59,850 bases of DNA from Streptosporangiaceae bacterium (GTDB lineage Bacteria > Actinomycetota > Actinomycetes > Streptosporangiales > Streptosporangiaceae): the NCBI GenBank assembly GCA_030041275.1, contig JASHOE010000288.1, positions 1 to 59,850 on the forward strand, in the 5' to 3' direction. A program made the translations under genes and the position numbers. The notes under the pieces are model-generated. The model was given only the letters and a program-made list of their open reading frames with translations, ran no database searches and had not been told where the DNA came from. Below, one piece after another: positions 8,188 through 17,673 of this stretch. The first letter of the stretch is position 1; the number at the start of each line of letters is the position of its first letter.

Positions 8188-9480
8188 ATGGCCGTTACCA
8201 GCACATTCATTCACGATGCCCTTGATCCCCAACCACCACTGTCGGTAGATGCGGCCTACGACAGGTCGTGCAGCGCGGCGCTCGCCGACTCCCGCGTCGG
8301 TCAGGTCGGGCTTGAAATCGAGATGCACCCCGTTGCGCTCGACGAGGTCGACGCGCCTGTGACCTGGCCCCAGGTCGAGGAGATGACCGGAATTCTGCGC
8401 GGTATCGGGCTGCGCAGCGCAATCACGGTAGAGCCAGGGGGCCAGGTTGAGCTGTCTTGTCCGCCTGCCCCGGACATCGTGGCCGCAGTACGCGGCCTCA
8501 AAGGCGAGACGAGACAGGTTCACGACGCTCTCGCCGATCGCGGATTCGGCGTCGCGTACGTAGGCGCAGATCCGCTCAGGCCTTCACAACGCGTCAACCC
8601 GCGCCCGCGCTACCGGGCCATGGAGCAGCACTTCCGGGCGACGGGCCTGGAGGGCGCGGGTTCGGTGATGATGAACTCGACCGCCGCCCTGCAGCTGAAC
8701 CTCGAAGCGGGCCCCAAGCGCCACTGGCGGGACCGGGTCGCTCATGCTCACCGCATCGGTCCGACGATGCTGGCGATCGCCGCCAACTCGCAATGGTTGT
8801 CGGGACGGCCAACGGGCTGGAAATCTGCCAGGCAGCGCGCCTGGGGCACGCTGGACGCGCGCGTGTGCGGCCCGGTCCCCGGATGCAGCGCTGGCCCAGC
8901 TGGGACCACCGCGACCGACCCCGCCGATGCGTGGGCCCGCTACGCCATGCGCGCGCCTGTCGCTTTCATTCGACGCGCAGGCGACGAACTCCAGGCGGTC
9001 GGCGCACCGGTGCCCTTTGCCGAGTGGGCGAGCGGCAGCGTCCGGCTGGGAAACCGGCCACCCACCGCAGCTGATCTCGACACCCACCTCACCACACTGT
9101 TCCCGCCGGTCCGGCTGCGCGGCTATCTCGAACTGCGCTACCTGGACGTCACCGCGCCTTGCTGGTGGCCGGCCATCGCAGCCGTAGTCACCACGCTGAT
9201 GGATGACCCCATCGCAGCCGACGTGGCCGCAGAGGCCACCGAGGAGACGGCACCGCTGTGGACCGAGGCCGCACGCGACGGGCTCAGCAACGCCAAGCTC
9301 GCGAGTTCAGCGGTGCGTTGTCTTGCCGTTGCGGCAGACCGGGCTCCGGCGGACTTCGGCGCAGCGATCGCTGACCTTGCCGACCTAGTCGAGTCGGGCC
9401 GCTGTCCTGGCGACCTGTTCTCGCAGCGTGTCACGCAGATCGGTCCCGCAGCCGCATTCGAGGAGCAGGCCTATGCATGA
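8188..9480 (+). CDS. egtA: gamma-glutamylcysteine ligase for ergothioneine
   Basis: This 430-residue ATP-dependent glutamate-cysteine ligase of the GCS2 family supplies gamma-glutamylcysteine to EgtB. Diagnostic features are the N-terminal VGLEIEMHP segment, the nucleotide/substrate region [14 protein letters not shown], the [15 protein letters not shown] block, and [18 protein letters not shown] near residue 310-330. The start ATG has the ribosome binding site GGAGGGG 5 nt upstream. It is the first gene of a tightly packed operon and overlaps egtB by 8 nt. Having EgtA implies the mycobacterial-type route, in which EgtB uses gamma-Glu-Cys rather than free cysteine. Confidence 0.93.
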   Translation: MAVTSTFIHDALDPQPPLSVDAAYDRSCSAALADSRVGQVGLEIEMHPVALDEVDAPVTWPQVEEMTGILRGIGLRSAITVEPGGQVELSCPPAPDIVAAVRGLKGETRQVHDALADRGFGVAYVGADPLRPSQRVNPRPRYRAMEQHFRATGLEGAGSVMMNSTAALQLNLEAGPKRHWRDRVAHAHRIGPTMLAIAANSQWLSGRPTGWKSARQRAWGTLDARVCGPVPGCSAGPAGTTATDPADAWARYAMRAPVAFIRRAGDELQAVGAPVPFAEWASGSVRLGNRPPTAADLDTHLTTLFPPVRLRGYLELRYLDVTAPCWWPAIAAVVTTLMDDPIAADVAAEATEETAPLWTEAARDGLSNAKLASSAVRCLAVAADRAPADFGAAIADLADLVESGRCPGDLFSQRVTQIGPAAAFEEQAYA

Positions 9481-10735
9481 GACGGTCGTCCGCGACCTGG
9501 AACGAGCGAGGTCGCGAACGCTTCAGCTCACCGACATCGACGAGCCCATCCTGGTGGCTCAGCATGACCCGCTAATGAGCCCGCTGGTCTGGGATCTGGC
9601 CCATGTCGGGCAGCAGGAGGAACTCTGGCTACTGCGGGGCGGCGACCCCCGCATGCCGGGAATGCTCGCGCCCGAGATCGACTCGCTGTATGACGCGTTC
9701 AAGCACCCCCGTGCCGAGCGCCCCGGCTTGCCGTTGCTGCCGCCCGTCGAGGCGCGCGCCTATGACCACGAAGTCCGCGGCCGGGTGCTGGACGTGATCG
9801 AGCGCACCCCCCCGGATGACCTCTTCACTGCCGGAATGGTCGTGCAGCACGAGGAGCAGCACGACGAGACGATGTTCGCGACTTTGCAGTTGCGCCAGGG
9901 CCCGCCCATTCTCCTGCAACGCCACACCCTGCCGCCGGGCCGTCACGTCGTCCCGGCGCGCGTTTTCGTCCCTGGCGGACCGTTCACGCTGGGCGTCGAC
10001 GCCAGTGACGAGCCATTCGCGCTCGACAACGAGCGACCTGCGCACACCGTTGACATCGGGTCCTTCTGGATCGGACGGGTACCGGTCAGCAATCGGCAGT
10101 GGCGCGAGTTCATGGCGGACGGCGGCTACGGCCGACGCGACCTGTGGTCTGTATCGGGCTGGGCTCACCGGCGCGAGACTGGCCTGGAGCGACCGATGTT
10201 CTGGACGGCCGAGGGCAGCAGGCGGCGATTCGGCGTCGAGGAAGACGTGCCGCCAGATGAGCCCGTGCAGCACGTGTGCTACTTCGAGGCCGAGGCTTTC
10301 GCGCGCTGGTCCGGGGCCCGCTTGCCCACCGAGATCGAGTGGGAGAAGGCCTGCGCGTGGGATCCGCGCGCCGGAGCGCGGCGAAAGTGGCCGTGGGGAG
10401 CGGCGGCGCCCGCTGACGAGCTAGCCAACCTCGGTGGGCTCGGGCTCCGGCCGGCGCCGGTCGGGGCCTACCCGGACAGCGCCTCGGCGTACGGCGCCGA
10501 GCAGATGATCGGGGACGTCTGGGAGTGGACATCGTCCGACTTCGCGCCGTGGCCTGGCTTCGCGCCCATGATCTACCGGGACTACAGCCAGCCGTTCTTC
10601 GGTGGTGACTACAAGGTGCTGCGCGGTGGTTCGTGGGCGGTAGCCCCGACTACCATCCGCCCGTCATTCCGCAACTGGGACCACCCCATCCGGCGGCAGA
10701 TCTTTACGGGCGTCCGGCTGGCTTGGGACGCCTGA
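9473..10735 (+). CDS. egtB: hercynine oxygenase EgtB (sulfoxide synthase)
   Basis: This 420-residue non-haem iron enzyme joins hercynine, gamma-glutamylcysteine and O2 to form the sulfoxide conjugate. The N-terminal DinB-like four-helix domain supplies the iron ligands: a His in DLAHVGQQE and the HxxxHDE motif in QHEEQHDET. The C-terminal formylglycine-generating-enzyme/C-type-lectin fold is seen in [33 protein letters not shown] and KVLRGGSW. The start ATG at 9473 lies inside the end of egtA behind GAGGAGCAGG; a longer in-frame start at 9428 is unlikely. Its stop directly abuts the egtC start. Confidence 0.95.
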   Translation: MHETVVRDLERARSRTLQLTDIDEPILVAQHDPLMSPLVWDLAHVGQQEELWLLRGGDPRMPGMLAPEIDSLYDAFKHPRAERPGLPLLPPVEARAYDHEVRGRVLDVIERTPPDDLFTAGMVVQHEEQHDETMFATLQLRQGPPILLQRHTLPPGRHVVPARVFVPGGPFTLGVDASDEPFALDNERPAHTVDIGSFWIGRVPVSNRQWREFMADGGYGRRDLWSVSGWAHRRETGLERPMFWTAEGSRRRFGVEEDVPPDEPVQHVCYFEAEAFARWSGARLPTEIEWEKACAWDPRAGARRKWPWGAAAPADELANLGGLGLRPAPVGAYPDSASAYGAEQMIGDVWEWTSSDFAPWPGFAPMIYRDYSQPFFGGDYKVLRGGSWAVAPTTIRPSFRNWDHPIRRQIFTGVRLAWDA

Positions 10736-11428
10736 GTGTGTCGCCACCTAGCCTGGCTCGGCTCGCCGCGGACCCTTGGCGAGCTGCTGCTTGAGCCTGC
10801 CCACGGGCTGCTGGTGCAGTCCTACGCGCCGCGCCGCCAGGCTCATGGCCGGATCAACGCGGACGGCTGGGGCGTGGGATTCTTCGCGCCGGGGCGGCCC
10901 GAGCCGGCCCGCTGGCGGTCGAGTCGGCCGCTGTGGTCGGATGCCTCGTTCGCGTCGGTGGCCCCCGTGATCAGTGCGGCCTGCGTGCTGGCCGCGGTGC
11001 GGTCGGCCAGCGCAGGCATGCCGGCCGACGAGACCGCGGCGGCGCCATTCCAGCAGGGACAGTGGGTGCTGTCGCACAACGGAGTGGTGGACAGATTGAT
11101 ACTCGGTCCGCACGCCGCCGCCGAATCGGTCTGCGACTCCGCACAGCTGGCGGCGCATCTGTTCGACTTCGGGCCAGAGCGGGCTGGCGAGTTCGTCGCC
11201 GACGTCGGCAAACGCGATCCCGGAGCGAGGCTCAATCTGCTGCTGACCGATGGCAACCGGATCCTGGCCACCCGATGGCACGACACACTCAGCGTGCTGC
11301 GCACCAATGACGGGGTCGTCGTCGCGAGCGAGCCGGACGACGACGATCCGCGCTGGTTTGACATCCCTGATCATCACCTCGTCGACGTCCAGGCCGGCGA
11401 GATCGCGATCACCCATCTGGAGGAATGA
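10736..11428 (+). CDS. egtC: gamma-glutamyl-hercynylcysteine sulfoxide amidase
   Basis: A 230-residue class II glutamine-amidotransferase-like Ntn hydrolase that removes the gamma-glutamyl group from the EgtB product. After removal of the initiator residue (GTG start) the chain begins with Cys, the nucleophile, in MCRHLAWLG. Supporting motifs are NADGWGVGFF, VLAAVRSAS and QGQWVLSHNGVV. It begins on the base after the egtB stop, so translation is coupled. The 5-nt spacing to egtD continues the operon. Confidence 0.95.
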   Translation: MCRHLAWLGSPRTLGELLLEPAHGLLVQSYAPRRQAHGRINADGWGVGFFAPGRPEPARWRSSRPLWSDASFASVAPVISAACVLAAVRSASAGMPADETAAAPFQQGQWVLSHNGVVDRLILGPHAAAESVCDSAQLAAHLFDFGPERAGEFVADVGKRDPGARLNLLLTDGNRILATRWHDTLSVLRTNDGVVVASEPDDDDPRWFDIPDHHLVDVQAGEIAITHLEE

Positions 11429-11432
11429 CACG

Positions 11433-12401
11433 ATGCCAGCATCGAACCGGGTCCAGGCTCGTCCCGACAGCTACCTCACGGCGCTGCGAGCCGACGTCCA
11501 AGCCGGCCTGTCCGCTACTCCGAAGACCCTTGCGCCGAAGTACTTCTACGACGAGCGCGGCAGCGAGCTGTTTGATGAAATCACCCGGCTGCCCGAGTAC
11601 TACCTGACCAGGGCGGAGACCTCGATCCTCCGCGCCCGAGCAGCCGAGATCGCCGCACTGTCGCGGTGCGAGTCCCTGGTCGAGCTGGGCAGCGGTACCT
11701 CCGCTAAGACAGGGCTGCTGTTGCGCGCGATGGTCGACGCGGGCACCCTGCGCGAGTTCGTCCCGCTTGACGTCGACCCTGCTGTCCTGGCAGAAGCCAC
11801 CGACGCGCTGGCCGCCAGGTATCCCAGCCTGCGGATCGCGCCGTTCGTGGGCGACTTCGAGCATGACCTCGCGGCGATACCGGCCGCAGGCCGGCGGATG
11901 ATCGCGTTCCTCGGGTCGACGATAGGCAACCTTGATCCGGCCGAGCGGGCGCAGTTGCTGAGCCAGGTGAGCGCGGCCCTCCGGCCAGGTGACACGTTCC
12001 TGCTCGGAACCGACCTGGTGAAGGACATCAGGCGGCTGGTCCGTGCCTACAACGACGCGGCTGGCATCACGGCGGAGTTCAACCGCAACGTCCTCCGGGT
12101 TATCAACAAGGAGCTATCCGCGGACTTCGACGTTGACCAGTTCGAGCACGTGGCGATCTGGAACGCGCCATGCCAGTGGATCGAGATGCGACTGCGCAGC
12201 GCGGGGCGGCAGAACGTGCACATTGCCGACCTCGACTTCACCGTCTCATTCGCCGCCGGAGAAGAGATGCGGACCGAGATCTCGGCGAAGTTCCGCCCGG
12301 AGCAGGTGCGCGCCGAGCTGGCTGAGGCCGGCCTGGATGTGGTGCACTTCTGGACTGACGACAACGCCGATTTCGGCCTGACGCTGGCACAGCGCACCTA
12401 G
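11433..12401 (+). CDS. egtD: L-histidine N-alpha-methyltransferase
   Basis: A 322-residue SAM-dependent enzyme that trimethylates histidine to hercynine, the first committed step. It has the family N-terminus (LSATPKTLAPKYFYDERGSELF, ITRLPEYYLTRAETSIL), the SAM-binding VELGSGTSAKT, FLGSTIGNL, LLGTDLVKD and the substrate-binding C-terminal EIMR-like region (WIEMRLRS, ISAKFRPEQV). The start ATG is at 11433 with GGAGGAA 7 nt upstream. Completing the pathway needs a C-S lyase (EgtE), which is not found next to this gene; the next gene, pyrD, is convergent. Confidence 0.95.
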   Translation: MPASNRVQARPDSYLTALRADVQAGLSATPKTLAPKYFYDERGSELFDEITRLPEYYLTRAETSILRARAAEIAALSRCESLVELGSGTSAKTGLLLRAMVDAGTLREFVPLDVDPAVLAEATDALAARYPSLRIAPFVGDFEHDLAAIPAAGRRMIAFLGSTIGNLDPAERAQLLSQVSAALRPGDTFLLGTDLVKDIRRLVRAYNDAAGITAEFNRNVLRVINKELSADFDVDQFEHVAIWNAPCQWIEMRLRSAGRQNVHIADLDFTVSFAAGEEMRTEISAKFRPEQVRAELAEAGLDVVHFWTDDNADFGLTLAQRT

Positions 12402-12450
12402 GCGGTCCTGCCGGTCCTCAGGGTCGTCAAGCGCCGCCGACTGGGCGCCG

Positions 12451-13602
12451 CTAATCTCGCCGCCAAGCCCAAGCGCGTGCAGGCGCGGATTCGCCGCCGA
12501 CCGCCTGCTGGATCGACGCGAAGCCCGCGGCCCGAGCGCGCCGGGCCAGGCCGCGATGGATTCGGCGCGGCCACAACGGTCCGCCGTAGACAAATCCTGT
12601 ATAGCCCTGCAGCAGGGTCGCACCTGCTTCGATGCGCTCCCAGGCGTCGTCCGGAGTCTCAATGCCGCCGCTGGCTACGAGCGCGAGACGGTCACCCACC
12701 CGTGCGCGCAGCCGTCGCAGCACGTGCAGCGCGCGCGGCTTGAGCGGAGCGCCGGACAGCCCGCCGGCCCCGGCCTCGGCCACCTCAGCCGCAGGAGTGG
12801 CCAGGGCCTCTCGGGAGACTGTGGTGTTCGTCGCGATGATCCCGTCGAGGCCAAGTTCGAGGGCGAGGTCCGCGATGGCATCGATATCCTCATCGGCCAG
12901 GTCGGGGGCGATCTTGACGAGCAGCGGGACCCGCCTGTCGTCGCGAGCCTGGCCGGCGTGCTTGGCCTCGGGCATCGTGTCGCGTACCGCCGCGATCAGC
13001 GGTCGCAGTTGGTCGACGGCCTGCAGATTGCGGAGGCCAGGCGTGTTGGGCGAGCTGACGTTGAGCACCAGGTAGTCGGCGACTGGCGCCAGCAACCGCG
13101 CGGTCGCCGCGTAGTCAGCTGCCGCCGCCGCTTCGGGAACGACCTTTGTCCTGCCGATGTTCGCTCCGACTAGCAACGCCGAACCGCCACGGGGGCGCCG
13201 CGACCGAAGCCTGGCCGCCATGGCGGCGGATCCGTTGTTGTTGAAGCCCATGCGATTGATCAGCGCCCTGTCAGCCACGAGGCGGAACAGTCGTGGCCGC
13301 GGGTTGCCAGCCTGCGGCTCGGCAGTCACGGTCCCGACTTCAACAAAGGTAAAACCCAGCGCGCCCAGGGCGTCGGGGCCGACCGCATCCTTGTCGAATC
13401 CGGCCGCCAGCCCGAGGGGCCCAGGAAGCTCGCGGCCGAAGGCGTGCACGCGCAGCACCGGATCCGCGGGCTCGGCTACCCGCCGGAGCAGCCAGGACGC
13501 GCCAGGGACTACTGCGGCGGCACGGATCATCCCGAACCCGATCCGGTGCGCAGCCTCGGCCGGCACCCACCGGAGCACCCAAGAGAACAGCAGCGCATAC
13601 AT
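12451..13602 (-). CDS. pyrD: dihydroorotate dehydrogenase (quinone), class 2
   Basis: This 383-residue FMN enzyme oxidises dihydroorotate to orotate in pyrimidine synthesis and passes electrons to quinone. The N-terminal [14 protein letters not shown] amphipathic helix is the class 2 membrane/quinone tunnel. The barrel has [17 protein letters not shown], the catalytic serine in [17 protein letters not shown] and the phosphate-binding ASGGI and [11 protein letters not shown] chose the ATG at 13602 because orthologues start at the MY and GAGGGGG precedes it; an ATG five codons upstream (13617) is possible. It is convergent with egtD. Confidence 0.95.
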   Translation of the reverse strand: MYALLFSWVLRWVPAEAAHRIGFGMIRAAAVVPGASWLLRRVAEPADPVLRVHAFGRELPGPLGLAAGFDKDAVGPDALGALGFTFVEVGTVTAEPQAGNPRPRLFRLVADRALINRMGFNNNGSAAMAARLRSRRPRGGSALLVGANIGRTKVVPEAAAAADYAATARLLAPVADYLVLNVSSPNTPGLRNLQAVDQLRPLIAAVRDTMPEAKHAGQARDDRRVPLLVKIAPDLADEDIDAIADLALELGLDGIIATNTTVSREALATPAAEVAEAGAGGLSGAPLKPRALHVLRRLRARVGDRLALVASGGIETPDDAWERIEAGATLLQGYTGFVYGGPLWPRRIHRGLARRARAAGFASIQQAVGGESAPARAWAWRRD

Positions 13603-13760
13603 GGCCCCCTCAGCCATTCATCCCCAGCCAGAGGCCAGTCACCCGCGCCTGCGCGATCATGGCAATGCGGCAGTGGAGGCAGAGAACAGGCTGCCCACAC
13701 GCGCGGGCGGCGCTCCGAGCGCACGTCTCAGTCGACTGCGCGAGCCCGGTCGGGCTCCGA
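13603..13760. other. pyrD upstream region
   Basis: These 158 nt separate pyrD from a probable gene remnant. They should include the pyrD promoter. No clear -10/-35 pair is seen. Confidence 0.3.
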
Positions 13761-13950
13761 TCAGCTCGACGAGCCGTACTGAATCGGCACGTTGATCACC
13801 TGCTCGGTTTCCCAGCTGGCACCGCTCGGCGCCAGCTGCCAGGTGGTGGGCCTCGCGGCGCGCACGGCCAGCGCATCGGCCCCGCCGCTAGGACCGAGGG
13901 CGAGGATGGCGGTGCCCGGCGGCAGCGTGGGGAGCCGCTGCCAGCACGGC
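13761..13950 (-). pseudogene. probable 5'-truncated gene remnant
   Basis: An open frame ending at 13761-13763 reads LPPGTAILALGPSGG..., then TTWQLAPSGASWETEQ and ends VPIQYGSSS. It has near-uniform G/C third positions, like real coding DNA, and a plausible secreted-protein C-terminus. No ATG, GTG or TTG lies upstream in frame before it runs into the permease gene. It is therefore either the 3' remnant of a lost gene or the result of a frameshift. I do not recognise the family. Confidence 0.35.
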
Positions 13951-13951
13951 G

Positions 13952-14797
13952 TCAGGTGCGACCGGCGCCGTGGGCCAGCGCGGCGGCCGTCATCCTGGTC
14001 GTCCGGCGGTGGCGCTGCCAGGCAGCCAGGCCGCGGCCGCAGCCGTAAGACAGCGCGCCGAGTACGCCCACAAAGAATCCGACTGGCCAGTTGTAGAGGT
14101 ATGACGCTGCAATTGCCAGCCAGACGGTCATCACCGCTATGGCCACCGAGACGAGCATGGCGAGCAGCGGCCTGCTGGTAACCGACCGTGCGGCCGCTGG
14201 CGGGCCGATAAGCAAGCTGAAGATCAGCAGGGCGCCGACAACGGGGACCGTCATGGCGGTGGCGAGAGCGACGATGATCAGGAAGATGATGTCGATCCGG
14301 TGGGCGCGGATGCCCTTGGCCTCGGCCACCTCCGGAGTGATGGACGACAGCAGCAGCGGCCGGTATACCAGCGCGATGGCGACGATGCAGGCAAGGCCGA
14401 GCAGCGCGGTGGGCAGGATCTGGCTGCTGCTCACGCCGAGCACCTCACCGAACAGCAGCGAGTAGAGCTCCGGCTCATACTCCGTCGTGTGGGACAAGAA
14501 CGCAGCGCCGAGGGCGAGCATCAGCACGAGCGCTAGCGCGGTCACTACGTCGTGCCGCCCCCGACGGCCGAGTGAGCCGATGCCGAGGGCGCCCAGCAGG
14601 GCGAAGACCGCGAGGCCGATCAGGGTACTGACACCGAGCAGCGCCGCGCCGGCCGCGCCGGCGAACGCACCCTTGGGGATCGCGTGCGCAGGAAAGGCCG
14701 AGCCGCGCAGCACGACGAAGTAGCCGACCGGGCCAGCGACGATCGCGACGACGGTGGCGGTGATCCAGGCGTTCATCATGAAGCCGGCCGCGAACAT
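13952..14797 (-). CDS. metal ABC transporter permease (ABC-3 family), second subunit
   Basis: A 281-residue polytopic protein with about eight membrane spans, of the ZnuB/MntB/TroC family. Family blocks are AFPAHAIPKGAFAGAAG, LFGEVLGVSSSQI and the cytoplasmic coupling-loop region EVAEAKGIRAHRID, followed by ALLIFSLLIGPPAAA. I placed the start at the ATG at 14797, behind a strong AAGGAGG; the longer frame to 14941 lacks a good site and is polar. It probably pairs with the permease encoded 31 nt upstream as a heterodimer. The short basic C-terminus is not conserved. Confidence 0.92.
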   Translation of the reverse strand: MFAAGFMMNAWITATVVAIVAGPVGYFVVLRGSAFPAHAIPKGAFAGAAGAALLGVSTLIGLAVFALLGALGIGSLGRRGRHDVVTALALVLMLALGAAFLSHTTEYEPELYSLLFGEVLGVSSSQILPTALLGLACIVAIALVYRPLLLSSITPEVAEAKGIRAHRIDIIFLIIVALATAMTVPVVGALLIFSLLIGPPAAARSVTSRPLLAMLVSVAIAVMTVWLAIAASYLYNWPVGFFVGVLGALSYGCGRGLAAWQRHRRTTRMTAAALAHGAGRT

Positions 14798-14828
14798 GCC
14801 CCCTCCTTCCGGGTCCGGTGGCGCTTGG

Positions 14829-15761
14829 TCACGCTGCGAGTTCCTCGCGCTTGGCGGCCAGGCCTGCCTGCGCCGACCCTGGTCCGTCGCGGTGTCCTGA
14901 GGCGGCTCGGACCGCTGGCAACCCGGAGGCGAGGTAGCCAAGGAAGACGAGCGCGACGATGAAGAAGCTCACTGGCAGGCCCTCATGGCTGGTTCCCCAG
15001 TAGTAAGAGTCATAGGCGAGCAGGATGCCGATCCAGGTCGCGGCCACGCCGAAGAGGCAAGAGAGCACGAGCGCGGTGGTCACTCGCTTGGTCACGCGCA
15101 GCGCGGTGGCGGCCGGGCCGATGAGCAGGGCAGTGGACAGGATGGCACCGATGGCCAGCGAGGACAGCCCGACCGAGACGGCCAGGGCCAGCATGTAGGC
15201 CAGGCCGACCAGGCGCACCGGGACCCCGCGCGCGGCGGCGATGTCAGGGCTCACGGTCGTCAGCAGGAGCGGTCGGCCGACTACTGCGACGACGGCGAGC
15301 GCGACAGCGCCCAGGACGATAGCGAGCGGGACGGTGCCAGCGGGCGTGGTGAAGATCGAGCCGAACAGTATCTGCTGCACGGCGCCGGTCGTCGCGCTCT
15401 GTGTGGTGGTGAGGTACAGGAACAGCGCTGACAGGCCGATCGCCGTGCCGAGCACGATCCCGGTGGCCAGATCGCGCCCCCGCAGCCGCCGGACGCCGAT
15501 CAGATCCATCACGCCCGCGCCGACGATGCCGAGACCGACGAAGCCCACGACCGGACTGAGGCCGAGCAGCAGCGCCCCTGACCCACCCGCAGCAGACACG
15601 TCGCCCAGGGCGTGCCCGCCAAAGGACTGGCCGCGCATCACGGTGAACACGCCCGTCACCGCCGACACAATCGCCACGAGACCGCCGACGGTCGCGGCGA
15701 CGTGCACCTGCGAACTGCCGAAGAAGCCGGGCTCGAAGATGGCCGAGTAGATCTCGTGCAT
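14829..15761 (-). CDS. metal ABC transporter permease (ABC-3 family), first subunit
   Basis: A 310-residue membrane protein with about eight spans. It shows the family features MRGQSFGGHALGDVSAAG, QILFGSIFTTPA, the coupling helix DIAAARGVPVRLVG and IGAILSTALLIGPAATA. The start ATG lies 7 nt after the ATPase stop. It is homologous to the next gene, giving the two-permease arrangement found in several actinobacterial zinc/manganese importers. The C-terminal 30 residues are Ala/Gly/Arg-rich and cytoplasmic. Confidence 0.92.
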   Translation of the reverse strand: MHEIYSAIFEPGFFGSSQVHVAATVGGLVAIVSAVTGVFTVMRGQSFGGHALGDVSAAGGSGALLLGLSPVVGFVGLGIVGAGVMDLIGVRRLRGRDLATGIVLGTAIGLSALFLYLTTTQSATTGAVQQILFGSIFTTPAGTVPLAIVLGAVALAVVAVVGRPLLLTTVSPDIAAARGVPVRLVGLAYMLALAVSVGLSSLAIGAILSTALLIGPAATALRVTKRVTTALVLSCLFGVAATWIGILLAYDSYYWGTSHEGLPVSFFIVALVFLGYLASGLPAVRAASGHRDGPGSAQAGLAAKREELAA

Positions 15762-15768
15762 GCCCGGG

Positions 15769-16587
15769 TCAGTCCGTCCCGGCCAGCGGTAGCGGCTCGG
15801 CAGCCGGATCCCCGGCGACGACGAGCACTCTGCCTTGGATGTGCAGGACCTCGACGTGCTGCCCGTACAGCCTGCTCAGGGTCTCGGTTGTGATGACCTC
15901 GTGGACGGGACCACTGGCCGCCCGGCCACTCGCCAGGTAGACGACGCGGTCCAGGACTGGCAGCAGCGGGTTCATCTCATGCGCGGACAGCAGAACGGCG
16001 ATCTGCTGCTCGCGGGCGATCCGCGCGAGCAGCCCGACGATCTCCTGGCTGCTGCGGAGATCGAGGTTGGCCAGCGGCTCGTCCAGCAGCAGCAACCGGG
16101 GACGACTGATCAGTGCCTGGGCAATCAGGACGCGCTGCTGCTCGCCGCCGGACAGGTTCCCAACCCGGGCGTCCGCGAACCGGTCGGCGTCGACGGCGTG
16201 CAGCATCGCGCGGACCCCCTCCGCACGCTGCCGGGACGGCAGCCGCAGCCCGTACCGCTCGCCATCGGCACCGAGGGCAACCAGGTCCCTGGCCCGCATC
16301 GGCATGTCAGGGTCGAGCAGCACTTTCTGGGGCACGTAGCCGATCGGCTGACGGCGCTGTGACCGGGGCCGGCCGCGCACTGTGACGCTGCCCGAGGCTC
16401 GTTGCAGCCCGAGGATCACCCGCAGCAGCGTCGTCTTCCCGGCGCCGTTCGGACCGATCAGGCCGGTGAACTGCCCGGCGCCGATGTCGAAGCTGACCTC
16501 GTCGAGGATCTGCCTGCCAGACAAGTTCACGCTGACCCGATCCAACTCCAGAATCGGGTCAGCGGGATGAACGATGTCGGGTGTCAT
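15769..16587 (-). CDS. metal ABC transporter ATPase
   Basis: A 272-residue ATP-binding subunit that powers the two permeases. It contains Walker A GPNGAGKTT, Q-loop YVPQKVLLD, signature NLSGGEQQR, Walker B LLLLDEPLANLD and H-loop SAHE. This is the ZnuC/MntA type. The ATG at 16587 overlaps the stop of the binding-protein gene (TGATG), so the two are translationally coupled; the longer frame to 16656 would overlap that gene without reason. Confidence 0.94.
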   Translation of the reverse strand: MTPDIVHPADPILELDRVSVNLSGRQILDEVSFDIGAGQFTGLIGPNGAGKTTLLRVILGLQRASGSVTVRGRPRSQRRQPIGYVPQKVLLDPDMPMRARDLVALGADGERYGLRLPSRQRAEGVRAMLHAVDADRFADARVGNLSGGEQQRVLIAQALISRPRLLLLDEPLANLDLRSSQEIVGLLARIAREQQIAVLLSAHEMNPLLPVLDRVVYLASGRAASGPVHEVITTETLSRLYGQHVEVLHIQGRVLVVAGDPAAEPLPLAGTD

Positions 16588-17579
16588 CACAGCTTCTGGG
16601 TCGAGGTCTTGTTCGTCACTGCCTTCTCGATAGCGTGCACTTCGGCGAGCATCCATGACTGGTAGTCGTAGCCGGGCGTCGGCATGGTCTCATACACGCT
16701 GACCACGGGCACGTGGTCGTTGAGAGCGTTCAGCCGGATCGACGTCGTCAGCGCGTCGACGACCTGCTGGTTGTAGGCGAAGAGCAGGACCTTGTGCTGG
16801 CTGAACAAGCTGTTCTCGAGGGCGATGTCCTCAGGGCTCGGGTCGACGCCGTTCATGATGTCGGCCTGGAACGCGAACGGGGTGAGGTTGCGGATCCCCA
16901 TCGCCGTGAGCAGGTAGTCGGCTACCGGCTCCGTCGTCGCCGCCGTGACGCCGGGGTGCGCGGACTTGAACTGAGCGATGGCATGGAGCCACGGGGTCAG
17001 CGACGCGTCGAACTTCCGCAGGTTCGCCTGGAAATAGGCCTTGTGCGCGGGCTGGATAGCCGAGAGGTCGGCGGCCATCGCTGTCGCAGCTGCGGGCATG
17101 GTCCTAGGGTCGTACCACAGGTGCGGGTTCGGCGTGTTGTCGGGCAGGCCCAGCAGATTCTGGACCACGATCACCTTGCGGCTCGAGCTCGGCGAGGCTG
17201 ACTCGATCTTGTTGATCCAGGTGTCGTAGCCGACGCCGTTCTGCACGACGAGCTGCGCCGCGCTCACCTCGCGCGCCACCTGCGGACTGGCCTCGAAGGC
17301 GTGCGGGTCGGTGTTCGGGTTGGACTCGATCGCGAGCACGTGCACGTACTTGCCGCCGATCTGGCCCAGCACGTTGGCGTACTGGTTCTCGGCCCCGACG
17401 GCGCTGATCACGCCGCTGCTGCTCGCAGGGCTGTCGCCGCCCGAGCTGCAACCGGCCACTGCCACCGCGAGCGCGGCAACTGCCCCGACCGCCACAGCGG
17501 TGCGGCCGGCCCGGCTAAATCCGCGGGCGCGCCGACCCGCGATCCGGTGACCGGATCCGCTGCCATGGAGAGCTTTCAT
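16587..17579 (-). CDS. metal-binding lipoprotein of ABC importer (cluster A-I)
   Basis: A 330-residue extracytoplasmic binding protein of the ZnuA/PsaA/TroA family. It has a long signal peptide with lipobox VAGC followed by SSGGDS. Two ligand histidines sit in DPHAFE and NPHLWYDP. The usual third ligand position reads TEPVADYLL, with Glu as in the Mn-binding PsaA/MntC proteins, and YETMP offers a carboxylate near the C-terminus. There is no His-rich loop. This makes Mn versus Zn uncertain, although the divergent regulators point to zinc. The start ATG at 17579 faces the ArsR gene; the longer frame to 17912 runs through that gene. Confidence 0.92.
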   Translation of the reverse strand: MKALHGSGSGHRIAGRRARGFSRAGRTAVAVGAVAALAVAVAGCSSGGDSPASSSGVISAVGAENQYANVLGQIGGKYVHVLAIESNPNTDPHAFEASPQVAREVSAAQLVVQNGVGYDTWINKIESASPSSSRKVIVVQNLLGLPDNTPNPHLWYDPRTMPAAATAMAADLSAIQPAHKAYFQANLRKFDASLTPWLHAIAQFKSAHPGVTAATTEPVADYLLTAMGIRNLTPFAFQADIMNGVDPSPEDIALENSLFSQHKVLLFAYNQQVVDALTTSIRLNALNDHVPVVSVYETMPTPGYDYQSWMLAEVHAIEKAVTNKTSTQKL

Positions 17580-17596
17580 GGAACTAGAACATAGTC

Positions 17597-17611
17597 TGAG
17601 ACTGAGTCTCA
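17597..17611. promoter_or_regulatory. 7-1-7 palindrome, candidate Zur/Fur box
   Basis: TGAGACTGAGTCTCA is a perfect 7-1-7 inverted repeat between the divergent transporter and ArsR genes. Against the recalled streptomycete Zur consensus TGAAAATGATTTTCA it matches at 11 of 15 positions, including both ends and the centre. It lies only 18 nt from the binding-protein start, well placed to repress that promoter. Confidence 0.6.
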
Positions 17612-17673
17612 ATGCAAGCCTGTGCGGCGAGCCAGAGTTGCATAAAAGGATCAGCATTTGTTTATCTATCTCT

